A stretch of 64,000 nt of DNA from Candidatus Chryseobacterium colombiense (GTDB taxonomy: Bacteria > Bacteroidota > Bacteroidia > Flavobacteriales > Weeksellaceae). The DNA lies in NCBI GenBank assembly GCA_029203185.1, contig CP119310.1:186001-250000 (forward strand). Reading direction: 5' to 3'. The position numbers were made by a program, and so were the translations under genes. The notes under the pieces are model-generated. The model made no database searches and was not told where the DNA came from. It worked only from the letters and a program-made list of their open reading frames with translations. Below are positions 34,773 through 42,246 of the stretch, piece by piece. Numbering within the stretch: the first letter of the stretch is position 1; the number at the start of each line of letters is the position of its first letter.

Positions 34773-35738
34773 ATGGAATCCTATACGGAAAGAATACTGA
34801 TTACAGGTGCTCTGGGACAGATCGGCACCGAACTTACCAACAGGCTTGTTGAAATTCACGGAGCAGATAATGTGGTTGCTTCCGGGCTAGACAGATGGCA
34901 AAAAGGAATTACTTCTGCCGGTCATTATGAAAGAATGGATGTTACCAATACTCAATTGGTAAGACAGGTGATTAAAGACTATGAGATCACTACTGTTTAT
35001 CATTTGGCTTCATTGTTATCAGGAACCTCAGAAAAGCAGCCTATTTTTGCCTGGAAACTGAATCTTGAGCCTCTTCTTCATTTCTGTGAATTGGCGAAAG
35101 AAGGACTGATTAAAAAGATCTTCTGGCCAAGTTCTATCGCGGTATTTGGAAAAGGAATTCCCAAAGAAAATGTAGGACAGGATGTGGTATTAAATCCTAC
35201 GACGGTTTACGGAATCTCTAAAATGGCTGGAGAAAAATGGTGTGAATATTATTTTGATAAGCATGGAGTAGATGTAAGAAGTATCAGATATCCTGGATTG
35301 ATTTCATGGAAAACTCCCGCAGGTGGAGGAACTACTGACTATGCAGTTGAAATTTTCTATGAAGCTATTGAAGAAGGAAAATATACCAGCTTCATTTCAG
35401 AGAATACAGGAATGCCGATGTTGTATATGGATGATGCCATTAATGCTACTCTTAAATTAATGGAAGCTCCGTCAGAAAATCTTACGGTTCGTTCATCTTA
35501 TAATTTGGGTGGAATGTCATTTACGCCAAAAGAACTGGCAGAAGAAATTAAGAGAGAAATTCCTGAATTTACAATCGATTATAAACCGGATTTCAGACAG
35601 CAGATTGCAGATTCTTGGCCGGCTTCAATCGATGATTCTGTAGCGAAAAAAGATTGGGGGCTGACTTATGATTTCGGAATTTCAGAGATGTCAAAAGATA
35701 TGATTAAGAACCTTAAAGTAAAATTAGGTAAAAATTAA
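34773..35738 (+). CDS. L-threonine 3-dehydrogenase, short-chain type
   Basis: Oxidises L-threonine to 2-amino-3-ketobutyrate with NAD. The 321-residue protein is an extended SDR with ITGALGQIG near residue 11, the active-site pair YGISKMAGEKW (Tyr and Lys) and the C-terminal SWPASIDDSVAKKDWGLTYDF. These features match the short-chain TDH known from Flavobacterium and Cytophaga, not the zinc-dependent E. coli enzyme. The glycine acetyltransferase partner is not in this window. Confidence 0.9.
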   Translation: MESYTERILITGALGQIGTELTNRLVEIHGADNVVASGLDRWQKGITSAGHYERMDVTNTQLVRQVIKDYEITTVYHLASLLSGTSEKQPIFAWKLNLEPLLHFCELAKEGLIKKIFWPSSIAVFGKGIPKENVGQDVVLNPTTVYGISKMAGEKWCEYYFDKHGVDVRSIRYPGLISWKTPAGGGTTDYAVEIFYEAIEEGKYTSFISENTGMPMLYMDDAINATLKLMEAPSENLTVRSSYNLGGMSFTPKELAEEIKREIPEFTIDYKPDFRQQIADSWPASIDDSVAKKDWGLTYDFGISEMSKDMIKNLKVKLGKN

Positions 35739-35823
35739 TTTATCTAAAGTTTAGGTTTAATTAAAATGCTTTTTAACATCTGATTTGTAATTAATTATAA
35801 GTTTTATCTAAAATTAGATTTAT

Positions 35824-36576
35824 ATGATATTATTCACTTTTAACATTGTAAATATAGAAGCTTGCCCCAGAAATGGAGCTGAGATTTCCGATGAAGAAAG
35901 GTTGAAAATATCAGAGAACAATACAAAAGCGATTCTCAGAATTTTGGATATTCATGATGTTAAAGCAAGTTTTTTTGTAGAGATTTCTATTGCTCAAAAA
36001 CTTCAGAATTTAATAAAAGCAATTTCATCCCAAGGGCATGAAATTGCTTTTTACAATAAAAATTCTACTCTTCATGAAATTGAAGAAGTAAAGAAATTCA
36101 CACAAGATTTTTTAGAAAAACAGATCCGCGGAATTCGCCAGAAAGATGTCAAGCTTCCTCAGCAGGATTTGAAATTGTTGGAATTTAATTATGTTTCCAA
36201 TATTGATAATGCCAATATTCTTTTTCCTTTTAAGCGCCTAAAAAGAAATACGGAAATCATAGAGGAGGAAGGATTGAGTATTGTTCCGGAAAGCATCTCT
36301 CCGTACAGTCAGTTGCCTTACAATGATTTTGTATTTCAGATCCTGCCAATGAAATATTATCGGAATATGGTTTTTGAAACCCTGAAGAATGATGACTTTG
36401 TTTTAATTTATCTTAATTCCTGGCAGTTTACAGACTTTAGTAAATACCAGTTCGATATTCCGTTCTTCAGAAGGTTGAATTCGGGCAAAAAAATGGAGGA
36501 CAAATTAGATGCCCTCCTTAGCTGGATTAACGAGAAGGAGATGGCTACTTCACGTATGAAAGATTATATTTTTTAA
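35824..36576 (+). CDS. Polysaccharide deacetylase-like protein with degenerate metal site
   Basis: The 250-residue protein has the NodB-homology layout: an N-terminal strand (FTFNIVNIEA), a KASFFVEISIAQKL helix and the GHEIAFYNKNSTLHE segment. In active enzymes the first strand carries Asp-Asp and the GHE segment continues with H-x3-H. Here the Asp pair is Asn/Val and the second His of the metal site is missing. The family is DUF3473-like, but catalysis is doubtful. It has no signal peptide. It follows TDH on the same strand after 85 nt. Confidence 0.75.
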   Translation: MILFTFNIVNIEACPRNGAEISDEERLKISENNTKAILRILDIHDVKASFFVEISIAQKLQNLIKAISSQGHEIAFYNKNSTLHEIEEVKKFTQDFLEKQIRGIRQKDVKLPQQDLKLLEFNYVSNIDNANILFPFKRLKRNTEIIEEEGLSIVPESISPYSQLPYNDFVFQILPMKYYRNMVFETLKNDDFVLIYLNSWQFTDFSKYQFDIPFFRRLNSGKKMEDKLDALLSWINEKEMATSRMKDYIF

Positions 36577-36586
36577 TTTTATTTTA

Positions 36587-36749
36587 CCACAGATTTCACT
36601 GATTTACACGGATGTTTATGTTAATTAGTGAAAAGATTTCTGGAAACTATTTAAAGCCAAAATCATTTCTCACTTATTCTAAAGATCAAACAGATTTTGA
36701 ACAACAAAAATTATGCGCAAACATCTGTGTAAATCAGTGAAATCTGTGG
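36587..36749. repeat. Inverted repeat around 105 nt
   Basis: The 29-nt arms at 36587-36615 (starting CCACAGATTTCACTGATT) and 36721-36749 (ending AAATCTGTGG) are complementary with one mismatch. The repeat fills the gap between the deacetylase-like gene and the metallophosphoesterase gene. The interior has no open frame. It could be a convergent transcript terminator but its loop is long; a dispersed non-autonomous repeat is more likely. Confidence 0.85.
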
Positions 36750-36758
36750 GATAAAAGA

Positions 36759-37967
36759 TTAAGCCAATTCAAAAAGCGTGATTTCCGGCAAAACACCGAC
36801 TCTTCCCGGATATCCTAATACGCCGAAACCTCTGTTTACATAAAGCATTTTTCCTTCACTTTCATATAAATCGGCCCACTTTGGATATTTATACTGAACA
36901 GGAGACCATTTCACGTTTTTTAAATCCAGTCCGAACTGCATACCGTGTGTGTGCCCGGAAAGTGTTAAGTGGATGTTATTAGGATGTTTTTTTACGACAT
37001 AATCGAAATGGGTAGGATCGTGGCTCATTAAAATCTTTGTTGCTGATTCAGGAACGTCTTTTAAAGCATCATCCAGTCTTCCAAACTGTGGGAATGGTTT
37101 TAATCCCCAGTTTTCAACACCTAAGATATATAGCTTCTCACCATTCTTTTCAATAATTCTGTGTTCATTCCGAAGCATGTCGAAACCGGCCTGTCTTTCG
37201 TAATCGATGAGTGTTTCCAGGTTTTGTTTTTTAGCATCCGCAGATTTCCAGTCTACATAATCACCATAATCATGATTTCCCAATACGGCAAACTTACCAT
37301 CTTTCGCCTTGATTTTAGAAAATAACGGAATGAAAGGCTTGAATTCATCGGCAACATTGTTCACCATATCTCCGGTGAACAAGACCAGGTCAGGATTTTG
37401 TTCGTTAATTAAGTTAATAGCATGTTCCAGTTTACTGGGATCGGAAAAACTTCCACTGTGAACGTCTGAAATCTGTACAATTTTATAACCTTTAAAGCTC
37501 TTAGGAAGATTGGTGAAATTTATTCTTACCCTCCTTACTTTATGGCGGTATTTTCCAAAGGTAATACCATCAATAAATAAAGCGGATAATACACCACCTA
37601 ATCCTAATCCTGCCAAGCTTAAAAATTTTCTTCTTTCGGGAAAGAAGTTTTCATTTGTAGACTGTGTTAAGCCTATTAAATAACCTCCGGTTCTGAAAAT
37701 ATCGTCAATCAATAGAAACAGAACAATAAAAATTTTAGGAAGAATAAAAACTAAAAATAAAGAGATCGTAACCTGAGCTCTTGCGGTACTTCTGTCGGCT
37801 CTGCTAAAGTGAGTGACTTCATAGGCGAAAATACCGTAAATAATTAAGGAAACTGCCCAATAACCGGTTCTTATCCAAAAGTTATCGGTCAGTGTTCTTA
37901 TTGCCTGATAAATGTATATTTCCAGGAATAAAAAAATAGCGGCAATAATTAAAAAATTTCTCTGCAT
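36759..37967 (-). CDS. Membrane metallophosphoesterase, YkuE/YaeI-like
   Basis: The 402-residue protein has about four N-terminal membrane segments (residues 1-135) and a calcineurin-like domain with the metal motifs QISDVHSG, FTGDMVNN, GNHDYGDY and LSGHTHGMQFG. The active site should face the periplasm. Family members are assigned roles in lipid or nucleotide phosphoester hydrolysis; the substrate is unknown. Confidence 0.9.
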   Translation of the reverse strand: MQRNFLIIAAIFLFLEIYIYQAIRTLTDNFWIRTGYWAVSLIIYGIFAYEVTHFSRADRSTARAQVTISLFLVFILPKIFIVLFLLIDDIFRTGGYLIGLTQSTNENFFPERRKFLSLAGLGLGGVLSALFIDGITFGKYRHKVRRVRINFTNLPKSFKGYKIVQISDVHSGSFSDPSKLEHAINLINEQNPDLVLFTGDMVNNVADEFKPFIPLFSKIKAKDGKFAVLGNHDYGDYVDWKSADAKKQNLETLIDYERQAGFDMLRNEHRIIEKNGEKLYILGVENWGLKPFPQFGRLDDALKDVPESATKILMSHDPTHFDYVVKKHPNNIHLTLSGHTHGMQFGLDLKNVKWSPVQYKYPKWADLYESEGKMLYVNRGFGVLGYPGRVGVLPEITLFELA

Positions 37968-37977
37968 AATTAAATGT

Positions 37978-38012
37978 AAAAAAGCACAAAGAATAGTTTC
38001 CCTGTGCTTTTT
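37978..38012 (-). terminator. Terminator of the KAS III gene
   Basis: Stem AAAAAGCACA/TGTGCTTTTT with a T run on the minus strand, 22 nt after the stop at 38034. Confidence 0.75.
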
Positions 38013-38033
38013 ATATTTTAAATTGAAATAATA

Positions 38034-39101
38034 TTAAGGAAATCTATAAACGATAGCATTGATGTTCATTCCGGCACCTACCGAAGTCATCACAATGTTA
38101 CCTTTTTCTTTAAACGTTTGACCCTCCATTTTTCCTTTAATTATTAAATCATACATGGTAGGAATTGTTGCAACAGACGAGTTTCCAAAATCCTGGATCG
38201 TCATTGGAGAGATGGAATGATCGTAATCTTTCACATTATAAAGCTTGTGAAGCCTCTCGATCATTGCGTAATCCATTTTAGCGTTGGCTTGATGAATTAA
38301 AATTTTGTTGATATCTTCAAGGGAAAGACCTGCGTCTTCAATAGTTTCTTTAATAGCTGCCGGAACATTTTTAAGAGCGTACTCATAAATTTTTCTTCCC
38401 TGCATTCTTACAAATAAACGGGTTTGGTCTGCGTCTTTATTGATAGAAGGTCCGTTTGCTAAATAATCAAGCTCGATACCATTGTCGCAGATGGTGTTGT
38501 GGGCAATAATTCCTACATTTTCCTCATCGGTAGCTTTTACCACAACCGCTCCGGCTCCGTCTGCGAAGATCATCCTGTTTCTGTCGGATGGATCGGTTAC
38601 TCTGCTTAGAGTTTCACCTCCTATTACCAGAATAGTTTTTGCTGATCCGGCTTTAATCAATGTGTTAGCTAAAATCATTCCTTCTACCCATCCTGGGCAT
38701 CCGAAAAGCATATCATAAGTGACGCACTTTCTGTTTTTAATGCCTAGTTTGTTTTTTACTCTTGCGGCCATTGTTGGCATGAAGTCAGCGTATCCGTTTA
38801 CGGTAACTTCCCCGAAATTACTCGCGTAGATAATATAATCTAGCTCTTCCTGATCTATTTTTGCGTCTGCAATAGCGATCTTTGCAGCTTCATACCCGAT
38901 TTGTGAATTTGAAAGATCATCTTCTATGAATCTCCTGTTTTCTATTTCTGTAATTTCTACAAATTTCGCAATAGTTTCTTCAACAGGTTTGTCAATCTTC
39001 ACCCCGTCTTCTGTATAAAACTCTGAATCTAGAAAATAATCTCTTCCAATTATTCTGCTGGGAAGATAAGATCCAGAACCAATAATGATCGTATTAGGCA
39101 T
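38034..39101 (-). CDS. 3-oxoacyl-ACP synthase III family protein
   Basis: Condensing enzyme of the thiolase fold, probably for starter-unit condensation or a related acyl transfer. The 355-residue protein has the catalytic Cys135 in LFGCPGWVEG, the His of LIHQANAKM and the Asn of DFGNSSVATIP. The active-site triad is complete. The Cys context (FGCPGW) differs from FabH (NAACAGF), so this is a FabH-like subgroup rather than the housekeeping FabH. It is monocistronic, with a -7 element at 39129 shared with a divergent gene. Confidence 0.9.
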   Translation of the reverse strand: MPNTIIIGSGSYLPSRIIGRDYFLDSEFYTEDGVKIDKPVEETIAKFVEITEIENRRFIEDDLSNSQIGYEAAKIAIADAKIDQEELDYIIYASNFGEVTVNGYADFMPTMAARVKNKLGIKNRKCVTYDMLFGCPGWVEGMILANTLIKAGSAKTILVIGGETLSRVTDPSDRNRMIFADGAGAVVVKATDEENVGIIAHNTICDNGIELDYLANGPSINKDADQTRLFVRMQGRKIYEYALKNVPAAIKETIEDAGLSLEDINKILIHQANAKMDYAMIERLHKLYNVKDYDHSISPMTIQDFGNSSVATIPTMYDLIIKGKMEGQTFKEKGNIVMTSVGAGMNINAIVYRFP

Positions 39102-39128
39102 TCGTTTATATGATTTTTTTTAAAGACG

Positions 39129-39136
39129 CAAAGTTA
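39129..39136 (-). promoter_or_regulatory. Promoter -7 element of the KAS III gene
   Basis: TAACTTTG on the minus strand, 27 nt before the ATG at 39101. The divergent promoter for 39204 begins less than 40 nt away. Confidence 0.5.
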
Positions 39137-39173
39137 ATAATTAATATTAATAACGGAGAATTAAAAATATTAT

Positions 39174-39181
39174 TAAATTTG
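39174..39181 (+). promoter_or_regulatory. Promoter -7 element upstream of the 39204 gene
   Basis: TAAATTTG, 22 nt before the ATG at 39204. It probably drives 39204, ubiE and porT. Confidence 0.5.
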
Positions 39182-39203
39182 CAAAAATTGTACTTTACAA
39201 TCT

Positions 39204-39773
39204 ATGAAAAACAATTCGTCCTTAAAAGGCTTACTTATTGCAGTTGTGGTGTTTATCATTGCCTTTGGGATCTACTTCCTTTTTTTAGCAAAGAAGAATT
39301 ATTATGTGGTAGACAATCCTACGCCCAATACTTATTATTACAAAATCAATAACGGTTCTGAAGGAATTGTTGCTGCAGGACAGTTAGTGCATGTGGATTT
39401 GAATAAAGGGAAAAATTCGATTAAAGTTTTCGATCAAAATAAAAAATTACTCTACGATTCTGCATTTGAAGTAAATAAAATCCGTGGTTTAATTAATATT
39501 GCCCATCAGGATTATTATGTGAATGATCAATATTATGGATACAATCTTAAAAAAGATTCATTACTTTTGGCTCTTGATAAAACGATGATCGACGGAAAGG
39601 CATATTATGGTGGAGCAAGACGCTTCAATAAACTGTATACCGAAGATTTTTATTATAATGTAGATGAAGATTATGATAAAATTATCAAAAACATTCAGCA
39701 GGTAGAATCCAGATCGAAAATTTTCAGAAAACAGGATTACCTTAATTATTATAACGAATATTACAAGTTTTAA
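39204..39773 (+). CDS. Uncharacterised single-pass membrane protein
   Basis: The 189-residue protein has one membrane segment (about residues 9-29), then a soluble Tyr- and Asn-rich domain of about 150 residues that ends NYYNEYYKF. No known family is recognised. It is followed after 3 nt by ubiE and then porT, so it probably belongs to that transcript. Confidence 0.75.
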   Translation: MKNNSSLKGLLIAVVVFIIAFGIYFLFLAKKNYYVVDNPTPNTYYYKINNGSEGIVAAGQLVHVDLNKGKNSIKVFDQNKKLLYDSAFEVNKIRGLINIAHQDYYVNDQYYGYNLKKDSLLLALDKTMIDGKAYYGGARRFNKLYTEDFYYNVDEDYDKIIKNIQQVESRSKIFRKQDYLNYYNEYYKF

Positions 39774-39776
39774 GTT

Positions 39777-40508
39777 TTGACAAAAGATATCAACCAAGTA
39801 ACTCCCTACAATTCTGAGGCTACAAAGAAAAGCCAGGTAGAGGACATGTTCGACAATATTGCTCCGAAATACGATCTTCTGAATCGTGTTTTATCTCTGA
39901 AAATTGATGTTTTATGGAGAAATACTTTAGTGAAATGGATGAAAAATGATCATCCTCAAGAAGTGCTGGATGTGGCTACAGGAACGGGAGATTTAGCAAT
40001 TACAATTGAAAAAGGAACAGGTTCCAAAGTAATTGGTTTAGATTTATCGCAACAAATGTTAAATGTTGGCGTTATTAAAATAAAAAAACTTAATTTAGAC
40101 GGCAAAATTTCCATGCAAAAGGGAGATGCGGAAAATTTACCTTTCGAGGACAATAGATTCGATGCTGTTTCCGTTGCATTTGGAGTAAGGAATTTTGAGA
40201 ACCTTACCAAAGGGTTAGCAGAATTAAGAAGAGTAGTTAAAGATAACAAGAGTGTTTATATACTGGAGTTTTCAAAGGTTGAGGGGTTCTTAGGGCCATT
40301 ATATATGTTTTACTTCAAAAATATATTACCTGCTATAGGCAGACTGGTTTCAAAAGATAATAGGGCATATACATATCTTCCGGATTCTGTAAATGCTTTT
40401 CCTTTCGGGGAAAAGATGAGACAAATTCTTTTAGATACAGGATTTAAAAAAGTTGAATATAAAAAACTAAGTTTAGGTATAGCCACAATTTATAAAGCAA
40501 CAAAGTAA
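39777..40508 (+). CDS. ubiE: Demethylmenaquinone methyltransferase
   Basis: Methylates demethylmenaquinone in menaquinone synthesis (MenG activity). The 243-residue protein has the family N terminus QVTPYNS...VEDMFDNIAPKYDLLNRVLS, the AdoMet-binding DVATGTGDLAI and the C-terminal motif GIATIYKATK. The start is TTG at 39777, 3 nt after the previous stop; the residues between it and the next Met (MFDNIAPKYD) are conserved, so TTG is real. The ubiE-porT neighbourhood is common in Bacteroidota. Confidence 0.95.
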   Translation: MTKDINQVTPYNSEATKKSQVEDMFDNIAPKYDLLNRVLSLKIDVLWRNTLVKWMKNDHPQEVLDVATGTGDLAITIEKGTGSKVIGLDLSQQMLNVGVIKIKKLNLDGKISMQKGDAENLPFEDNRFDAVSVAFGVRNFENLTKGLAELRRVVKDNKSVYILEFSKVEGFLGPLYMFYFKNILPAIGRLVSKDNRAYTYLPDSVNAFPFGEKMRQILLDTGFKKVEYKKLSLGIATIYKATK

Positions 40509-40511
40509 CCT

Positions 40512-41297
40512 ATGAATAAATTTTTATTAAGAGCACTGGTTTTAGCGTCAGTAAATATCGCCGTTTTGGCAAATGCACAATTCTTCAGAACCCGAAACAG
40601 AATGGATAAGCTGGAAGACTTTGATGAGCAAAAGTTCAGTTGGGGATTTTATTTGAATGGCAATATGCTGGATTACCGTATAGTACTTAATCCAAGATAC
40701 GGTACTTATGGCAACCAGAATCTTGTTTCTTCCAAAGAAAGTACAAGTTTTGGAGCTGGTCTTATCGCAAAATGGAGACTTAATGATTATTTAGATCTAA
40801 GAATGGAACCAGGGTTACAGTTTGCTCAAAGAAAATTAACATTCAATACTCAGACTAATGACCAATATCAAAATGGTACATTAACGAATGATCCTTTTAT
40901 CCCAATGGCTCTTTCTGATAAGGATCGAAACAGAGAAGTTAAATCTACTTTAGTTGATGTTCCTGTATTATTAGAACTTCACGGACACAGATGGTACAAC
41001 TCAAGGCCTTATGTTGCTGCAGGGGTAAATTATGTAGTAAACCTACAGTCTAATTCGAACTCTACAGATGATAATATGCAGCAGGTTTTCAGATCTACAA
41101 CACATAACTTTGCTTGGTCTGCTGAGATGGGTATTCAGTTCTACTTTAATAAATTTAAATTGACACCAGCAATCAGAGGAACTTTCTTCATGAATAATGA
41201 AATGGTTGCAGATAATGCAACGACTCCTCCATATTGGGCATCAGCTATATCTACTTTACAGACAAGAGCAATCATGTTTGTATTGAAGTTTGAATAA
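40512..41297 (+). CDS. porT: PorT-family outer-membrane protein (T9SS-associated)
   Basis: The 261-residue protein has a signal peptide (about residues 1-22) and a beta-barrel pattern: DEQKFSWGFYLNGNMLDYRI, KWRLNDYLDLRMEPGLQFAQRKL, and a last strand ending MFVLKFE. PorT is required for type IX secretion and gliding in Bacteroidota. It would serve the subtilase at 25 kb among other exported proteins. It lies 3 nt after ubiE and ends in a hairpin at 41320. Confidence 0.85.
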   Translation: MNKFLLRALVLASVNIAVLANAQFFRTRNRMDKLEDFDEQKFSWGFYLNGNMLDYRIVLNPRYGTYGNQNLVSSKESTSFGAGLIAKWRLNDYLDLRMEPGLQFAQRKLTFNTQTNDQYQNGTLTNDPFIPMALSDKDRNREVKSTLVDVPVLLELHGHRWYNSRPYVAAGVNYVVNLQSNSNSTDDNMQQVFRSTTHNFAWSAEMGIQFYFNKFKLTPAIRGTFFMNNEMVADNATTPPYWASAISTLQTRAIMFVLKFE

Positions 41298-41319
41298 AAA
41301 ATATTTAAAATAAATATTG

Positions 41320-41348
41320 AGGAGATACGCTTTGTGTCTCCTTTTTTT
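41320..41348 (+). terminator. Terminator of the ubiE-porT operon
   Basis: Stem AGGAGATAC/GTGTCTCCT with a 5-nt loop and seven T. Confidence 0.85.
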
Positions 41349-41401
41349 GTCTTAAACTCAAAATATAGAGACTTTTATTTTTGTTAATATTAATATTTTG
41401 C

Positions 41402-41409
41402 TATTTTTG
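41402..41409 (+). promoter_or_regulatory. Promoter -7 element of the coiled-coil/zapA genes
   Basis: TATTTTTG with a TTTG about 18 nt upstream (near 41380), 28 nt before the ATG at 41438. Confidence 0.55.
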
Positions 41410-41437
41410 CTATTAGTTAGAATATACAAAACCTGAA

Positions 41438-41740
41438 ATGCTTCAAGAGTTAGAAACCAATTTTTCAGAATTAGAAAAAAAGATTATGAATTTGCAGAAG
41501 AATTATAATAATCTTACTGAAAAATTATCGGAACTAAGCGTTGAAAATAAAGAACTGCAGAGGAAATATGATGAAGAAAGAAAAAAAAATCAGGTATTAG
41601 CAGAAGAACAAAAAAATATAAAGCTCTATTCGGCAATATCAGGAAATCCTGAACACAATAGATTAATGAAAAACCATATCAACAGATTGGTAAAAGAAAT
41701 TGATTTCTGTATTGCACAGCTTCAAAACAGTGGATTATAA
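41438..41740 (+). CDS. Small coiled-coil protein coupled to zapA
   Basis: The 100-residue protein is a single coiled coil over about residues 5-75 (LETNFSELEKKIMNLQKNYN and onward), with a short C-terminal part containing NPEHNRLMKNHINRLVKEID. It resembles ZapB-like coiled coils in size, but no homology can be claimed. Its TAA overlaps the zapA ATG (TAATG), so the two proteins are made together and may act together at the divisome. Confidence 0.8.
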   Translation: MLQELETNFSELEKKIMNLQKNYNNLTEKLSELSVENKELQRKYDEERKKNQVLAEEQKNIKLYSAISGNPEHNRLMKNHINRLVKEIDFCIAQLQNSGL

Positions 41741-42027
41741 TGGAGGTAAGGAGAATAACCATAAACATTGCAGGAAGAGTGTATCCGCTGAATGTACCCG
41801 CAGCAGAGGAGGAAACTTTGCGTAAAGTGGGGAAGCAGATAGAGAATATGATTAAAGATTTTGAACAAAATTTCGATGTAAGAGACAAACAGGATGCTTT
41901 GGCAATGTGTGCCCTAAAATTGGGAACCAATGCGGAAGTAGTGTCTATGAACTACGAAAAAAATATAACTTCTACCAACGAAAGATTAAGCAAAATTAAT
42001 CAATCGCTGAATGAAATTGGAAAATAA
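41740..42027 (+). CDS. zapA: Cell division protein ZapA
   Basis: The 95-residue protein matches ZapA: the N-terminal strand pair RRITINIAGRVYPLNV, then a helical region containing LRKVGKQIENMIKDFEQN and ALAMCALKLGTN, and a coiled coil at the C terminus. ZapA binds FtsZ and bundles protofilaments. It is followed directly by a 6S RNA, the same order as zapA-ssrS in E. coli, and then by rny. Confidence 0.9.
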   Translation: MEVRRITINIAGRVYPLNVPAAEEETLRKVGKQIENMIKDFEQNFDVRDKQDALAMCALKLGTNAEVVSMNYEKNITSTNERLSKINQSLNEIGK

Positions 42028-42042
42028 TTTTTCCAAACGACT

Positions 42043-42212
42043 GCCTACAATAATTCTAACACATTAAAGGTAAACTCAACGCTAAACAATTACCGAACAA
42101 ATGTCCGTTGAATGGCGCGCCGGTTCGTCCGGATTACAGACAATGGAAATCAGTTCAAATCGTGTTGATTAGGAGTTTACTCTCAATCTCTGAATTATTG
42201 TAGGCTTTTTTA
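42043..42212 (+). ncRNA. ssrS: 6S RNA (Flavobacteria type)
   Basis: The ends form a perfect 14-bp stem: GCCTACAATAATTC (42043-42056) with GAATTATTGTAGGC (42192-42205), followed by a T run. Inside, GTAAACTC (about 42070-42077) pairs with GAGTTTAC (about 42173-42180), and a central GC-rich hairpin (GGCGCGCCGG region) lies between. The long rod with a central bubble is the 6S shape, which mimics an open promoter and holds RNA polymerase. The position right after zapA is the known synteny. The RNA is about 165 nt long. Confidence 0.85.
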
Positions 42213-42246
42213 TTTTATGAAATATGACAATTAAAACTCGATATAT

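Noticed and set aside
36587..36749. Rho-independent terminator
   Set aside because: The arms are long but the loop is about 105 nt and no T run follows on either strand.
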